Shown in pieces: positions 52,591 to 63,419 of a DNA stretch of 64,000 nucleotides (position 1 is its first letter; every line of letters begins with the position of its first letter). The translations under genes and the position numbers were made by a program. The stretch covers positions 62,001 to 126,000 of the forward strand of contig JAURVB010010511.1 of NCBI GenBank assembly GCA_033002965.1, read 5' to 3'. The notes below the pieces were generated by a model. It did not search any database. It was given only the letters and a program-made list of their open reading frames with translations, and was not told where the DNA came from. Origin of the DNA: Piper betle. Lineage: Eukaryota; Streptophyta; Magnoliopsida; Piperales; Piperaceae.

Positions 52591-52788
52591 TTTGAAGAGG
52601 CTACTGAATCAACATTTGACATGATAGTTAAATCTACGACTCCTGATCTTTTGACCTTGAAGACTCTTTTTGAAGAATTGTGTCGTGGTGGAAGGGAAAA
52701 AGATGCCTTTGAGCTAATTGAGCGGTTGAGAAGGGAAGCACCAGTTGATGGAAAAACTTATGCAACGTTATCAGATGCTTTGCATTAA
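52591..52788 (+). pseudogene. Pentatricopeptide repeat (PPR) protein 3' fragment
   Basis: After a CACAG acceptor the frame reads RFEEATESTFDMIVKS, then TPDLLTLKTLFEELCRGGRE and KDAFELIERLRR, ending KTYATLSDALH. The spacing, TPDLLT.. turn and LCRGGREKDAFEL helix are those of a C-terminal PPR repeat pair. PPR proteins bind organelle RNAs and are normally 400-900 residues long. Only about 65 residues are here and no upstream repeats are found, so this is a remnant or the end of a mis-split gene. The upstream open frame back to 52324 is intron-like. Confidence 0.6.
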
Positions 52789-53176
52789 TTCAGACAAGCG
52801 TGACTGTGAAGCCATCAATTGTTAGGCTAACTTTCCGCTAAGATTGGCTGTCTTGCTGCCACGTTAGCGAATGTTAATGGGTCATAGCTTCTTAGTGTGA
52901 TCAACAGAGTTCTTTATTCAGCAGATTGTAGTGCTGTTATCTGGCTTTGAAAGGAGCTCTAAGTTGTGTTCTTTCTGTTTGTCAAGTTTTTAGATCATTA
53001 TGATTATGGGTCCGGTGTTATTCTATGACATGCTGATAGATATCTCAATCATTCGTACAGAAGAAAGTGATCTTGAACTGATAATGAAGATTAGTTTATA
53101 TGATGTTGGCAACAGTGAGGTTTGGGTGTTTTTCTATCGTTTGAAGGGACCTCAATCCTTCAGCAAATTTTTTCAA

Positions 53177-54150
53177 GGGGCACTATGATTACAGGTGTAT
53201 CACTGACAGGGAACGAGTGTGCAACAAATATGAGCTTAGGATGGATCTAAATAAAGATGTGCACATCGTAACTGCATCCATGTAAGAAATAACTATCGCA
53301 CCACCTTCTCAGCTTTTTAGTTGCGTGCTTTTTTCATTGATTTAAACTTAGAGATTAGCACCGCACCCAATTGTGGTCACCTGTAGGAACAAAAACAGCG
53401 TCTCTCGTCATAGTTGCTGCACCTATGGCAGATTGTATCGTATCTACCATTGAGTTTCCCTTTCTTCTTCATATAGAGCGATGGTGTTTCCTGCTGGTTA
53501 AGTTCTAGCTTAACAGTATTGGAATGGTGTATGCTTACAGATGGAAGAAGCAGCTCATGCGCAAGACTTTCTTTTCAGAGACATATAGTCGCCAATACGA
53601 TGTGCTAGCCTGGCTTCAGGCTTTTCCATTTTTTAAAAAAAATGATATTTGTCGGAAGGAATCCCTTTTTATTGTTTATAAAAAAATGGCAAAGCTTGAA
53701 GGGCATCTGGTGATCATTCTTTGGTTAAAGGAAGTACATTTTCACTACTTTGATGCAGACTCCTTTTTCTGGGCTAATAATGACTGTTTAAAGGATTAGT
53801 ACTTATGAATTCAGATGACAACAAATAAATAAAAGGTTTTCAATTTCTGAATTTTGTAGTTAACTTGCACATGAGAAGAAAGACAGATGCTCATTCCGTC
53901 TTTAGTGTTGTGCCCATTGAAGAGCTTAGAATTGATTTCTATTTTTTGTATAGCAATTGCTAACCGCGTACCAGAACTTCTTTACTGTCCTACCAGTTCG
54001 CTGGGATTGACTCCAACGCTCATATATTGAAGAAGCAATTGATGGACGATTATGATCGAACAGAGAAGCCGGAAAGATAATGAATCAATCAAGTTTTTAC
54101 AATCTTATGTAGATGATGTACTAAATTTCAGTACGAGGAATTCTTGTTTG
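53177..54150 (+). pseudogene. Duplicated SEX4 3' fragment (exons 12-13), copy 1
   Basis: 53177-53290 resembles the SEX4 exon at 50557-50664, including TGTGCAACAAATATGAGCT and the CATCCATGTAAGAAA donor. 53968-54150 resembles the last exon at 51188-51313 with its acceptor flank (CTTCTTTACTGTCCTACCAG, GACGATTATGATC). The frames are broken by small indels and lost bases. It lies in tandem orientation 2.6 kb downstream of the intact gene. Confidence 0.85.
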
Positions 54151-54880
54151 AAAAACTTTCAGTGAGATTTTACTCAAGATGATATGAAACATTGTGATGA
54201 CAGGGTAGATTGGTAAAAGATGCGATTGAAATATGACAGTAGTCCCATGTAAGACCAAGTCTTGGATATATGGCACCCTATTATTAGAATGAGCAACACT
54301 GTGGTGAGCACGTCTGTTGATGCTGCTCTTCACGTTGTCTTACATAAGCTTGCATTGCACATCCTATATATGATCATAATATGAGAAAAAGATCGTATGA
54401 GATAGAGAGGAATCAAAGAGGAAGGAGATAGAAAGATGGGCAAGGCATTGGTGCTTTTGTTTGTATTCATATACGGATTGATTGGGTGCTGCAATGGCAA
54501 TGGATGGTTGGAAAGAGACCACATCAAAGTGTTTCATGTTGGTGGCAAGGTTATGTGCCAAGACTGCTCCCAGGGATGGAACCAGTGGGTTCATGGATCA
54601 TCCCCAATCAAAGGTTATAATCCTTTTTTTTCTCCTCCCACTCCCCATTTTAATAAGAAGATTTACTAAAATGACCAATTGACATAATATACGATGGATT
54701 TTTCTTTTATTAAAATAGTTTAAGAATTCAAAACTCGATTTGAACAAGAAATTACTGCTCCCAACTTGACAAGTTAAACGCATTCAAAATAAGTGCAAGA
54801 GTGGCAATACTGTGCATGGACGAAGATAGGAGAGTAGTGCACTATGCAAATGAAGAAACCAACCATCCCCTAAAAGTTGG
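53735..54880. repeat. Segmental duplicate A (pairs with 58980-60110)
   Basis: From TTTTCACTACTTTGA onwards the sequence runs nearly identical to the block starting at about 58980, covering the SEX4 last-exon remnant and the Ole e 1-like first exon. The similarity ends inside the second Ole e 1-like exon at about 54870. Confidence 0.85.
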
Positions 54881-54885
54881 AGATC
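54436..54885 (+). pseudogene. Ole e 1-like gene copy, truncated
   Basis: The first exon (54436-54613) is essentially identical to the intact copy at 59680, with signal peptide MGKALVLLFVFIYG and the VMCQDCSQGW motif. In the second exon the acceptor CAG is changed to TAA and only the first 30 or so codons remain (ARVAILCMDE, VVHYA) before unrelated sequence begins at about 54870. The rest of the Ole e 1 domain, including three of the six cysteines, is missing. It cannot make a normal product. Confidence 0.88.
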
Positions 54886-55818
54886 AATAACAGCAAATAC
54901 AAATTATGGAAAAATAATGTTCTAGAAATAAGATAAAATAAAATCAAAAGAACATAAATTTAACGTAGAAAATCTTTCTTTCTCGAGAGTTAAAACCCAC
55001 GGGACAATAGTGAACAATTCAAAACTACAAAATAACAACGAATAATTCACTATTTTACCTAAATATTACGGTCATCAAATATATAGAAATATACAAATAA
55101 ATTACTCAACTTACCTTTAGTTTTCTTTTTCTTACTGTTTATTTTTTCTAGAAATTTTTTTATATGTATTCAAATGAGACCACAATGATAACTAATGATC
55201 TAAAAAGTTACACATTACCAAGATAACTACTTTCTGAACCCATAACGTCAATCCCTCCTCCCACAGCATCTTTTTATTCTTTCTCCTCCACTTACCTTAA
55301 GAGGATGTGGACGTTAAACTTAATTTAAGATTCATATAATGACAAAATTTGGACAAATGAATACTTTTTTGATGTCAACTCTTCTCCTTTGTCTAGCCAT
55401 GGACAGAGGGAATATATGATGAGAATTTTGAAAGCTTTGAGAAAAAACCGAATTTTATACAACAAAGGAATAAATGATGACAATTTTACAACAAAAAATT
55501 CAGTCAAAAGTGGGCAAACAAAAATTTTATTTACTCTTGTTTCTTTTTTTTCTGGAAATTTTCTTATATGAGACCAGAATGATAACTAATGACATAAAAA
55601 GTTACACATCACCAAGATAACTACTTTCTGAACCCAGAACGTCAATCCCTCCTCCGACAGCATCTTTTTATTCTTTCTCCTCCACTTTACCTTAGAAGAA
55701 AAAAGAAACTCACATGTTGCAATGGCAGGTTTTTCTTGTGGTCAGATATCCATAGAAGTAATTATTTCAAACCCAGAAAAATAAAAAAGAAAAAAAGAAA
55801 TGAGAAAGCAACATATGT
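54886..55818. other. Repetitive intergenic DNA
   Basis: No gene. The stretch 55160-55290 (CTACTTTCTGAACCCA, GTCAATCCCTCC) recurs at 55560-55690 and again at 60660-60790, so the block is duplicated locally and also with the 3' flank of the intact Ole e 1-like gene. Confidence 0.7.
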
Positions 55819-56029
55819 CAACATGGTATGAAGATAGCATTATATAGATATGTTCTAAGCATATCAACATGGTATGAAGATAGCATTATATAGATATGTT
55901 TAGACATGGTATGAAGATAGCATTATATCGATATGTTCTAAGCATATCAACATGGTATGAAGATAGCATTATATCTAAGCATATCAACATGGTATGAAGA
56001 TAGCATTATATAGATATGTTCTAAGCATA
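55819..56029. repeat. Tandem repeat, about 46-bp unit, 5 copies
   Basis: The unit CAACATGGTATGAAGATAGC plus ATTATATAGATATGTTC is repeated about five times, some copies shortened. It abuts the carboxypeptidase fragment on its right. Confidence 0.9.
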
Positions 56030-56292
56030 CCCAACCAATTGCAAATGTGGTCATATTCCCCAGCATAGATGAACATTTTCACTCCATCCTCAACAAGTGG
56101 AGGTATACCCACTTCCAAATTTTTCATCCAGCCCGTAAGCATAGCCTGTATACTGTGGGCTACAGGAAACAAATTTTATGTCACCCACGCCAGGAGAGTC
56201 TTGACAGATTTCTGTTTGAGGAACTTCTCCATGTTGGAGAAGGCGTAACAAAGGTCACCTTTGCACTTCTCTCTGATGTCATAATACTGTAA
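56030..56292 (-). pseudogene. Serine carboxypeptidase-like fragment
   Basis: On the minus strand the sequence reads YYDIREKCKGDLCYAFSNME, KFLKQKSV, then in another frame QAMLTGWMKNLEVGIPPLVE and MFIYAGEYDHICNWLG. This matches the region around the catalytic Asp (YAGEYD.ICNW) of plant serine carboxypeptidases of the SCPL48/carboxypeptidase III type, vacuolar or secreted enzymes. A frameshift with a stop lies near 56180. The Ser and His parts of the catalytic triad are not found nearby. It is a gene fragment. Confidence 0.85.
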
Positions 56293-56940
56293 CTTTAAAT
56301 TACGAAATCTCTCAAACATCTTCATTGTTTAACTTCGAAACACAGCAATTAAATATTTACTAAACTCACATTAGTATGTCCAGCAATTTTCATCATGGAC
56401 TCGAAACATGTTATTGCAGACTGACGAAGGATGCCATGCAAGCAGCTGTTCCCGACGTTCCTGCACTAACATATTGCTCTCTGCTTAATGTAAATGTATA
56501 ACAGTAAAGTAATTTTTCTCTCCAATGGTTTACATTAGAAATCGAAAAAATAGTAATTTAATTCTAAATCAAACAAACAATCTTTCATCAAAGAAATCAA
56601 TCTGTAGCAGTAACACCTTCATCACGAATCATTCAGTGATCTTCCACAAAATATTTATTCCATTTGCGAAGGAAATGGTCACTTTCAGTATATATAAAAG
56701 ATAAAAAACGATCCAACGATCCAAATAACTAAAGTAAGCGCAGTGTGCCACTACAACTTTTTTATTTTTTATTTTTTCTTTAGAACACAAACAAGCTGAG
56801 ACTTGTTATATATACACAAACACATATGTAGGGAAGTTATTCATGAGTTCGCCACTCAAGTAGAAGAAAGGCAGTGAATTAGGTGTTGATTACTTTGATT
56901 CAGTCAGTCATTCCCTGTTTTTCCTTCTTCAGTTTGCTTA
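56293..56940. other. Intergenic
   Basis: Nothing is recognised apart from AT-rich DNA, which should hold the promoter of the small ORF at 56941. A possible TATA (GTTATATATACAC) is at about 56806. Confidence 0.45.
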
Positions 56941-57288
56941 ATGGGGATGGCTAATAGTATTGTTCTTCAATTTCTGATCATTTTAGTTTTGTGGGTTTCA
57001 CTTGTTCCGTGCCGAGAAAGTAATGCCGGGACCAATCTCATTAAACGCACCTATCCATCACCCCCAGAGTGCATACCTACTGGTGCCCGTCCACCTAGAT
57101 CTACTAGAAACGACGTCCACGATTGTCCTCGCCGGCGTAGGACAAGCTCCATCGCGGCCGCTATTTATCGTGTTGACAAAGCTTCAACACCTGCACCTGC
57201 CCCTACTTTACGTTCTCCGGATTTGGTAGAAGACATGGGCAAGATTAATGCAACAGCAATTGCATCACCTGATCTCAATTACAAATGA
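56941..57288 (+). CDS. Small secreted protein of unknown family, 115 aa
   Basis: One uninterrupted frame starts MGMANSIVLQFLIILVLWVS, a strong signal peptide with a long hydrophobic core and likely cleavage near residues 25-29. The mature part has only two cysteines about 20 residues apart (PPECIPTG and HDCPRRRR), a basic cluster RRRR, an Ala/Pro-rich segment (TPAPAP) and an acidic patch. I recognise no family. The size, signal peptide, basic processing-like site and intronless frame resemble precursors of secreted signalling peptides, but no known peptide motif is visible. The composition is coding-like and a possible TATA lies about 135 bp upstream. It may be a real lineage-specific gene; expression is unknown. 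Confidence 0.5.
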   Translation: MGMANSIVLQFLIILVLWVSLVPCRESNAGTNLIKRTYPSPPECIPTGARPPRSTRNDVHDCPRRRRTSSIAAAIYRVDKASTPAPAPTLRSPDLVEDMGKINATAIASPDLNYK

Positions 57289-57608
57289 TCATCGTCTCTA
57301 CATTTACATGGTACTAAGTGGTCATATTTTCAAATAAAGGTTTTAGAGTTACGAAGCATGCGGTGTTCTTACGCAAGCCTTGCGTAAATCTGTTCCTGTG
57401 TTTGGTAGGTCTTCGGTATATAATCTATCAGTTGTGTACGCATTATATAAATCTGTCTGATGGCTGACGTCTATGTGATCAATCTTTGGCTAATGAAAGT
57501 ATTATATTGAAGTAAATCTTTAGCTAAGTATAGTGATCAAATCTCTGTAAAATATGATATATTTTTTGGATTCATCACTCACTTGGTGAAGTAAATGTTC
57601 AATCTTTG

Positions 57609-58235
57609 CATGAGGGATTTTTCGCTTGATGACGTTTCATCAAATTATTGGAGTGGTGTTAGGTCATGTCATCATTATTTTAAAGGATAATTTATAGATT
57701 CAGATCAAATGGGGTGTAAGCAATAATTTTTAAAACACTAGGGGTGTAAGTGATTTTTACTCTTTATTTTACATAATATTAATTATCAACTACCTACGAA
57801 TGACAATTAACAATCTAATATGCTAGTTAATTAGTATCACCTAATTGGTATTCATATTTAGATAGAAAAATATTTGGATGATAAAAATAAATTTATCTAA
57901 ATAAAAATACACAATTTTTTATTAAATATATAACTAGATTTACTTTTAGCTGATTTCTTCTTCTTAAACTAATATTATGCAACTCCCTAAAGTAAAATGG
58001 AAACTACTGACTGATCATCTTCAGTGCGACCTATTTTATCTCGTCTTTCAAACTTTGGTTGTTATTAAATTCTAAATAATTATTTCAAAAACTGTACGTA
58101 AGAATTATTAAAAGTATAACAAATGCGACAACTATTAGTTGTGTTTTTTTAAATAACATGAAGCATGATATATATATATATATAGAAGAAAGGAAAAAAA
58201 GAAAAGATGTTTTGTTCTTCTTACACGAGGAGAAA
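57609..58235. repeat. Segmental duplicate, copy 2 (pairs with 42257-42920)
   Basis: Non-coding sequence closely matching the region upstream of phytoglobin. The match resumes after 58700 (CTGAAGTCACAC, TTTCTTTGAACCCA), corresponding to 43620-43690, so the original duplication spanned more than 1 kb and the two copies received different insertions. Confidence 0.85.
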
Positions 58236-58979
58236 GTAAAATCTTTACTCCTATATGAAAGCCAACTTAATTCCCGAGACTGAAAAGAACAACTAAATAT
58301 CTGAGAACTATATTTAGCTCCGCTCAGGAGCGATGCCAATAGAGACGTACCGACGATCATCCCGAGAATCGACGGTGGAGACGCAGACGCACTCCACCGG
58401 CGTCGCTCCCAGGTTGAGGTAAAATATTTTTAACATGTGACTATGTCAAATCTTTGGCTCCCGAGTCTTCTGATAAAATATCAAACAAAATGTCCCCACC
58501 ATGACACTTCCATCCGCAAAATTCATGGCAACAGTGACAAAACATGTGGTGTGGAGTGCCGAGAGAGTTCCCCCAATCATTTTTCAACTTTTAGTCTAAC
58601 TAGCTTTAAAATCAACCTTCTCAAAATAACCACTAAACGCATACTATTTCAATAATAATTAATTATGTTCAAGAACACAAAAAAGGCCCAAAATTTTCCC
58701 TTTATATATATATATACAATCTGAAGTCACACTTAAAAAGAACAAAGAACTTTCTTTGAACCCATTTGACTTTGAACCCAGTAACCAGTACTTCTTGTTA
58801 CCCCTGGTGATTCCCTCCTTTACCCTGCTCCCCCTCTCTGGCCACGGACGCCCCCCTCCCCCTCCTCCCTCCTGCGCTCCCTCGACCCGCGGTCCCTACC
58901 TCGGCCACCACCTCCCCCTCGACACCTCGACCCCTCCCTCCTATACCCCGCTCCTCCCCCTCCTCCTCCGCCGCGGAAG
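58236..58979. other. Intergenic, CT-rich stretch
   Basis: Contains a palindromic GC-rich piece near 58318-58420 and a C/T-rich tract at 58810-58975. No gene is recognised. Confidence 0.5.
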
Positions 58980-60110
58980 TACTTTTCACTACTTTGAAGC
59001 AGAGTCCTTTTTCTGGGCTAATAATGACTGTTTGAAGGATTAATACTTATGAATTCAGATGAAAAGATATTAATAAAAGGTTTTCAATTTCTGAATTTTG
59101 TAGTTAACTTGCACATGAGAAGAGAGACAGATTCTCATCCCATGCGGCCATCCCTATCTTTAGTGTTGTGCCCATTGAAGAGCTCAGAATTGATTTCTAT
59201 TTTTTGTATAGCAATTGCTAACCGTATACCAGAACTTCTTTACTGTCCTACCAGTTCGCTGGGACTGACTCCAACGCTCATAAATTGAAGAAGCAATTGA
59301 TGGGTGATTATGATAGAACAGAGGAGCCGGAAAGATAATGAATCAAGCAAGTTTTTACAATCTTATGTAGATGATGTACTAAATTTCAGTACGAGGAATT
59401 CTTGTTTGAAAAACTTTCAGTAAGATTTTACTCAAGATTTTTACAATCTTATGTAGATGATGACAGGGTGGATTGGTAAAAGATGCGATTGAAATATGAC
59501 AGTAGTCCCATGTAAGACCAAGTCGCATTAGAATGAGCAACACAGTGGTGAGCACGTCTGTTGATGCTGCTCTTCACGTTGTCTTACATAAGCTTGCATT
59601 GCACATCCTATATATGATCATAATATGAGAAAAATATCGAATGAGATAGAGAGGAATCAAAGAGGAAGGAGATAGAAAGATGGGCAAGGCATTGGTGCTT
59701 TTGTTTGTATTCATATACGGATTGATTGGGTGCTGCAATGGCAATGGATGGTTGGAAAGAGACCACATCAAAGTGTTTCATGTTGGTGGCAAGGTTATGT
59801 GCCAAGACTGCTCCCAGGGATGGAACCAGTGGGTTCATGGATCATCCCCAATCAAAGGTTATAATCCTTTTTCTTCTCCTTTCACTCCTCATTTTAATAG
59901 AAGATTTACTAAAATGGGCAATTGAGATAATATACGATGGATTTTTTTTATTGAAGTAGTTTAAGAACTCGAAACTCGATTTGAACAAAAAAATTACTGC
60001 TTCCAACTTGACATGTTGTACTCATTCAAAACAGGTGCAAGAGTGGCAATACTGTGCATGGACGAACGCAAGAGAGTAGTGCACTATGCAAGCGATGAAA
60101 CCGACCAGGA
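58980..60110. repeat. Segmental duplicate B (pairs with 53735-54880)
   Basis: This copy includes a second SEX4 last-exon remnant at about 59226-59420 (CTTCTTTACTGTCCTACCAG) and the intact Ole e 1-like gene. A short internal repeat of TTTTTACAATCTTATGTAGA occurs at 59354 and 59438. Confidence 0.85.
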
Positions 60111-60423
60111 AGGATCCTTTGAGATTGTGGTGGACAAGAACATTCACGGGGAGAAACTGGTGGCCAGCCGATGCTCCGTTAGGCTGGCGTCTTCGCCGGA
60201 CCAACAATGCAACGTCCCCACCGACTTTGCCAGAGGGAAGTCCGGCGCATGGCTTACACAACCTTTGACAGTTTACAGGAATGTCATGAAGTACAGATTG
60301 GGGCCCTTCTACTTCACTTCCCCCATGTGTGAGGAACCAGATACTACTGAAGGAGTTGAAGAAGAGGGGGCAAGTATTGATGACAAATGTTTCTCTAATC
60401 ATTTTTATTTATTGGGTTGTTGA
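59680..60423 (+). CDS. Pollen Ole e 1 / extensin-like secreted protein
   Basis: Two exons, 59680-59857 and 60035-60423, join in frame (phase 1) to 188 residues. A signal peptide MGKALVLLFVFIYGLIG is followed by the Ole e 1 fold: GGKVMCQDCSQGW, ARVAILCMDE, a DQEGSFEI strand, SRCSVRLASSPDQQC and YFTSPMCEEP. Six cysteines are at the family positions. Members are secreted cell-wall or apoplast proteins expressed in many tissues; a few are known pollen allergens, but that is not shown for this one. The tail after CEEP (acidic, then FYLLGC) is unusual and could reflect a missed third exon. A TATA-like TATATATGATC lies about 70 bp upstream. The truncated twin at 54436 shows the same first exon. Confidence 0.88.
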
Positions 60424-61187
60424 AAAAGTTTTATCTATTTATTGTTTTTTTTTTTGAGAGGGACAAAGTGATTGAAGGTGGTCATCTTAGTTTTCCAAAT
60501 AGTCTCACAATTCCTGTGCTATTTTCCAAATGTACTTAATCAGAAGGCAATACAACGGAAATGTTATTTTCTGGGAAGTTTAGAAAGGCCTTCAGGCTCC
60601 AACATATCAACTTGCCTCTTTTTTATTTTCTATTTTCTTTCTTTTTTTTTCTGAAAATTTTCTTGCTATGAGACCACAATAATAAGTAATGATATAAAAA
60701 GTTTCACATCACCAACATAACTACTTTCTGAACCCATAACGTCAATCCCTCCTCCGATAGCATCTTTTTTATTCTTCCTCCTCCACCTTACCTTGAAGAG
60801 GATGTGGACATTAAGCTTAATTTAAGATTCATATAATGACAAAATTTTGATGAATGAATACTTATTTTGATGTCAACTCTTGCCCTTTGTCTAGCCTGGG
60901 ACAGGGAATAAATTATGAGAATTTAGAAAACCGGATTTAATACTACAAAGGAATAAATGATGAAAATTTTACAAGAAAAAAATCAGTCAAAGGTGGGCAA
61001 ACAAAAATTCCCAACCCCTTCTTAAAAAGAGGAACCGTTATTGACAGCTTCCTGTATCTTATCAATCAGCCCCTTTTGCTTGTGTAGTTCTATACTTCTT
61101 GGTCCTTGTCAGTTTCCTGGGAAACCATATGATTGCTCTCTAATCTAGTGGACAACTTGAAGATGGTAAATATGAAAAATTCAATGA
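60424..61187. other. Intergenic between convergent genes
   Basis: 3' flank of the Ole e 1-like gene, with a block at 60660-60990 shared with 55160-55520. No gene is recognised. Confidence 0.6.
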
Positions 61188-62466
61188 TCAAGAAGAAGGT
61201 AAAGGGTTTTGCACTTTATCTGACGAGTTATCTTCATCCTTAATTCTGAGTAAAACGTTCTCACTGCCAAATTGCTTCTGCATATCTTTAAATGAAACAG
61301 TTGCAGATCCTCTTGCTTTTGCTTTCTGTTGAGAGGGATGCTCCCTCCAACCTGTCATATAGATTACCTGCAAATAATGCCAGTTAGTGGCACTTAAATA
61401 AAACCCTGAAGCTGCATAAATGCTGGGCGATTAAAAAGGCCTAGCATCAGAGAGGGCAAATGCAATCCCAACTAGCCATTTACTTCACCTGAAATGTTGC
61501 AGGGACAGTTCCATCCTCAGCAGCAAACATAGATTGGTAAACTGCTGCAGCTGCCAAAGCCGTTTCTCCATTAAAAATCTGTCGTTAACAAACAATTAAA
61601 TAGAAAGAAAATCAGTGGGCAGTCATAGGGAAAACAGATTTGAAAACTGGCAGATCATTTGCCTACAGATTTTCTTGAATGGTAAACACTTAACACCATC
61701 TCCAGAGAGTCTCGCCCATTGACCGCAGGTGAAATCAAGTCAAAAGCCAAAAGCAGCATAATGATAACTCAATTCACACAACATTTACCAAAGACTGTCT
61801 ATAAACTAAAATTGGACAAGCTACCACAAAAAATTAGAAACTTCAATAATAGCAGTCCTTGCATGTAGAAGACCCTACCCTAACAATTATTTTTTCAAAA
61901 ATAAATATGGGTAAATAGGCACACAACATATGCACAAGCATAGCTTACATACAAAAACATATCTAGTCTATCAAAAGGCAAACTTGGAGAAAGAGCAAAT
62001 TTGGTAGACAATGGTAAAAGTAATGGATATTCAATATATTTATCAGCAAAACTCGCTTAATATAACGTTTACTCAAAGTATAGTCCTTTGAAAACTTATT
62101 TGTTGACCTTACTATTTTCTATTTCATCTGTTCACTTTATATTCATATTCACCACTTGACCTTTCAACAATAAAGATTTTAACACTCTGAAATGTAGGTC
62201 CAGATTTCTGCATCACCTCAGATATGTTAGCTTCTTAGTTGTCATTTCTTCTTCTATAACCAAAACTGAAGAAAGGGTAAGCACAGAAAATTTAAAGAAC
62301 GACAAATAAACTTACCAGTTTGATAGCGGACAGTATACTCGTCTACGTCTACACTAGGAATAGTGAAACCAGCTCTAGTAAGAAGGTTCCCTGCATCGCG
62401 AACCTATTATGATAATGACACTTTTTAAGAAAATAATACACAAAAGATACCTCCCATGTACAGAAG

Positions 62467-62514
62467 ATGAGGCAAAGAAGCTTTCCCATGATGAGGCAAA
62501 GAAGCTTTCCCATG
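62467..62514. repeat. 24-bp tandem duplication
   Basis: GATGAGGCAAAGAAGCTTTC and the four bases after it occur twice in direct succession in the intron next to the transposon-bearing exon. Confidence 0.9.
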
Positions 62515-62550
62515 GAGAGATTACATGTGCCAAAGGAGAATTGCGTGGAC

Positions 62551-63419
62551 CATGGTTGCATAAATTGGAATCGGAATCGGAATCGGTTTTCGAAGGAGTC
62601 AGATTTGGAATCGGAATCGGTCTAAATCGAACAGGAATCGGTTCAGTTGAATCGGTCTGAATAGGTCTAAATCGGTCATATATAATAATTTAACAACTCA
62701 TAACATAAATATATAAAAATTAGATATTGATGTCATTTTGATATTATTGTGTGTATTATATTTTATGATATTTTTTAATATTTTTTAGATTTTTTTGAAT
62801 TATTTAGAGTTAGTTATTATTTTTGACTCGAGTCGGACACAAGTCAAGTTTTAATTATGAGAATGCCACTGAGTGTTATTTCTTTCCCTCGCCCTTTCTC
62901 TCCCGTATCCGCCCTCCTTCCCCGTCGCCGCCACCGCTGCTGCCGCCCCCCCCCCGACCCCTCCCCGCCCTGTGCCCGGCCCTGCGCCCGCCGCGCCGCG
63001 CCGCGCCCTCCCCCAGACCCGCCCTGCCCCGCCCTTGCCCACCGTGCCTCTCCTTGCGCCCGCCGCGCCCCACCTCCCCCGCCGCGCCCGCTCGCTCCCC
63101 GTCCCCCCCCCCAAACCCACCCTAGCCCGCCCTTGCCCACCCCGCCTTGCGCCCGCCACGCCCGCCCGCCCTGCCTTGCCCTCGCCCGCCGCGTCCCACC
63201 TCCCCTGGGCAGCCCCGCCCTGTCCCTCCCCGCCGCAACCGCGCCCGCCCCCTTGCGCCCGGAATTGGCCAATTTGGGCCGATTCTGACCGGTTCAAATC
63301 GGTCGATTCATGGACCGATTCGGATGAAAACCGATTCAATAGGTTTTTTGAATCGGTTTTCCTCGATCTGAGTCGAATCGGCCGATTCGAATTCGGAATC
63401 GGCGATTTATGCAATAGTG
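62551..63419. mobile_element. hAT-like non-autonomous element inside an NDUFAF5-like exon
   Basis: The left end CATGGTTGCATAAA and the reversed right end CACTATTGCATAAA form inverted repeats that continue into GGAATCGG-type subterminal repeats on both sides. The element is flanked by direct repeats GCGTGGAC at 62543-62550 and 63420-63427, the 8-bp target duplication of hAT transposons. The interior has AATCGGAATCGG arrays and a C-rich tract at 62930-63250. No transposase is present; the Pro/Ala-rich open frames are composition artefacts. Removing the element and one target copy restores the family reading (SPR..SPLA) across the site. Confidence 0.92.
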
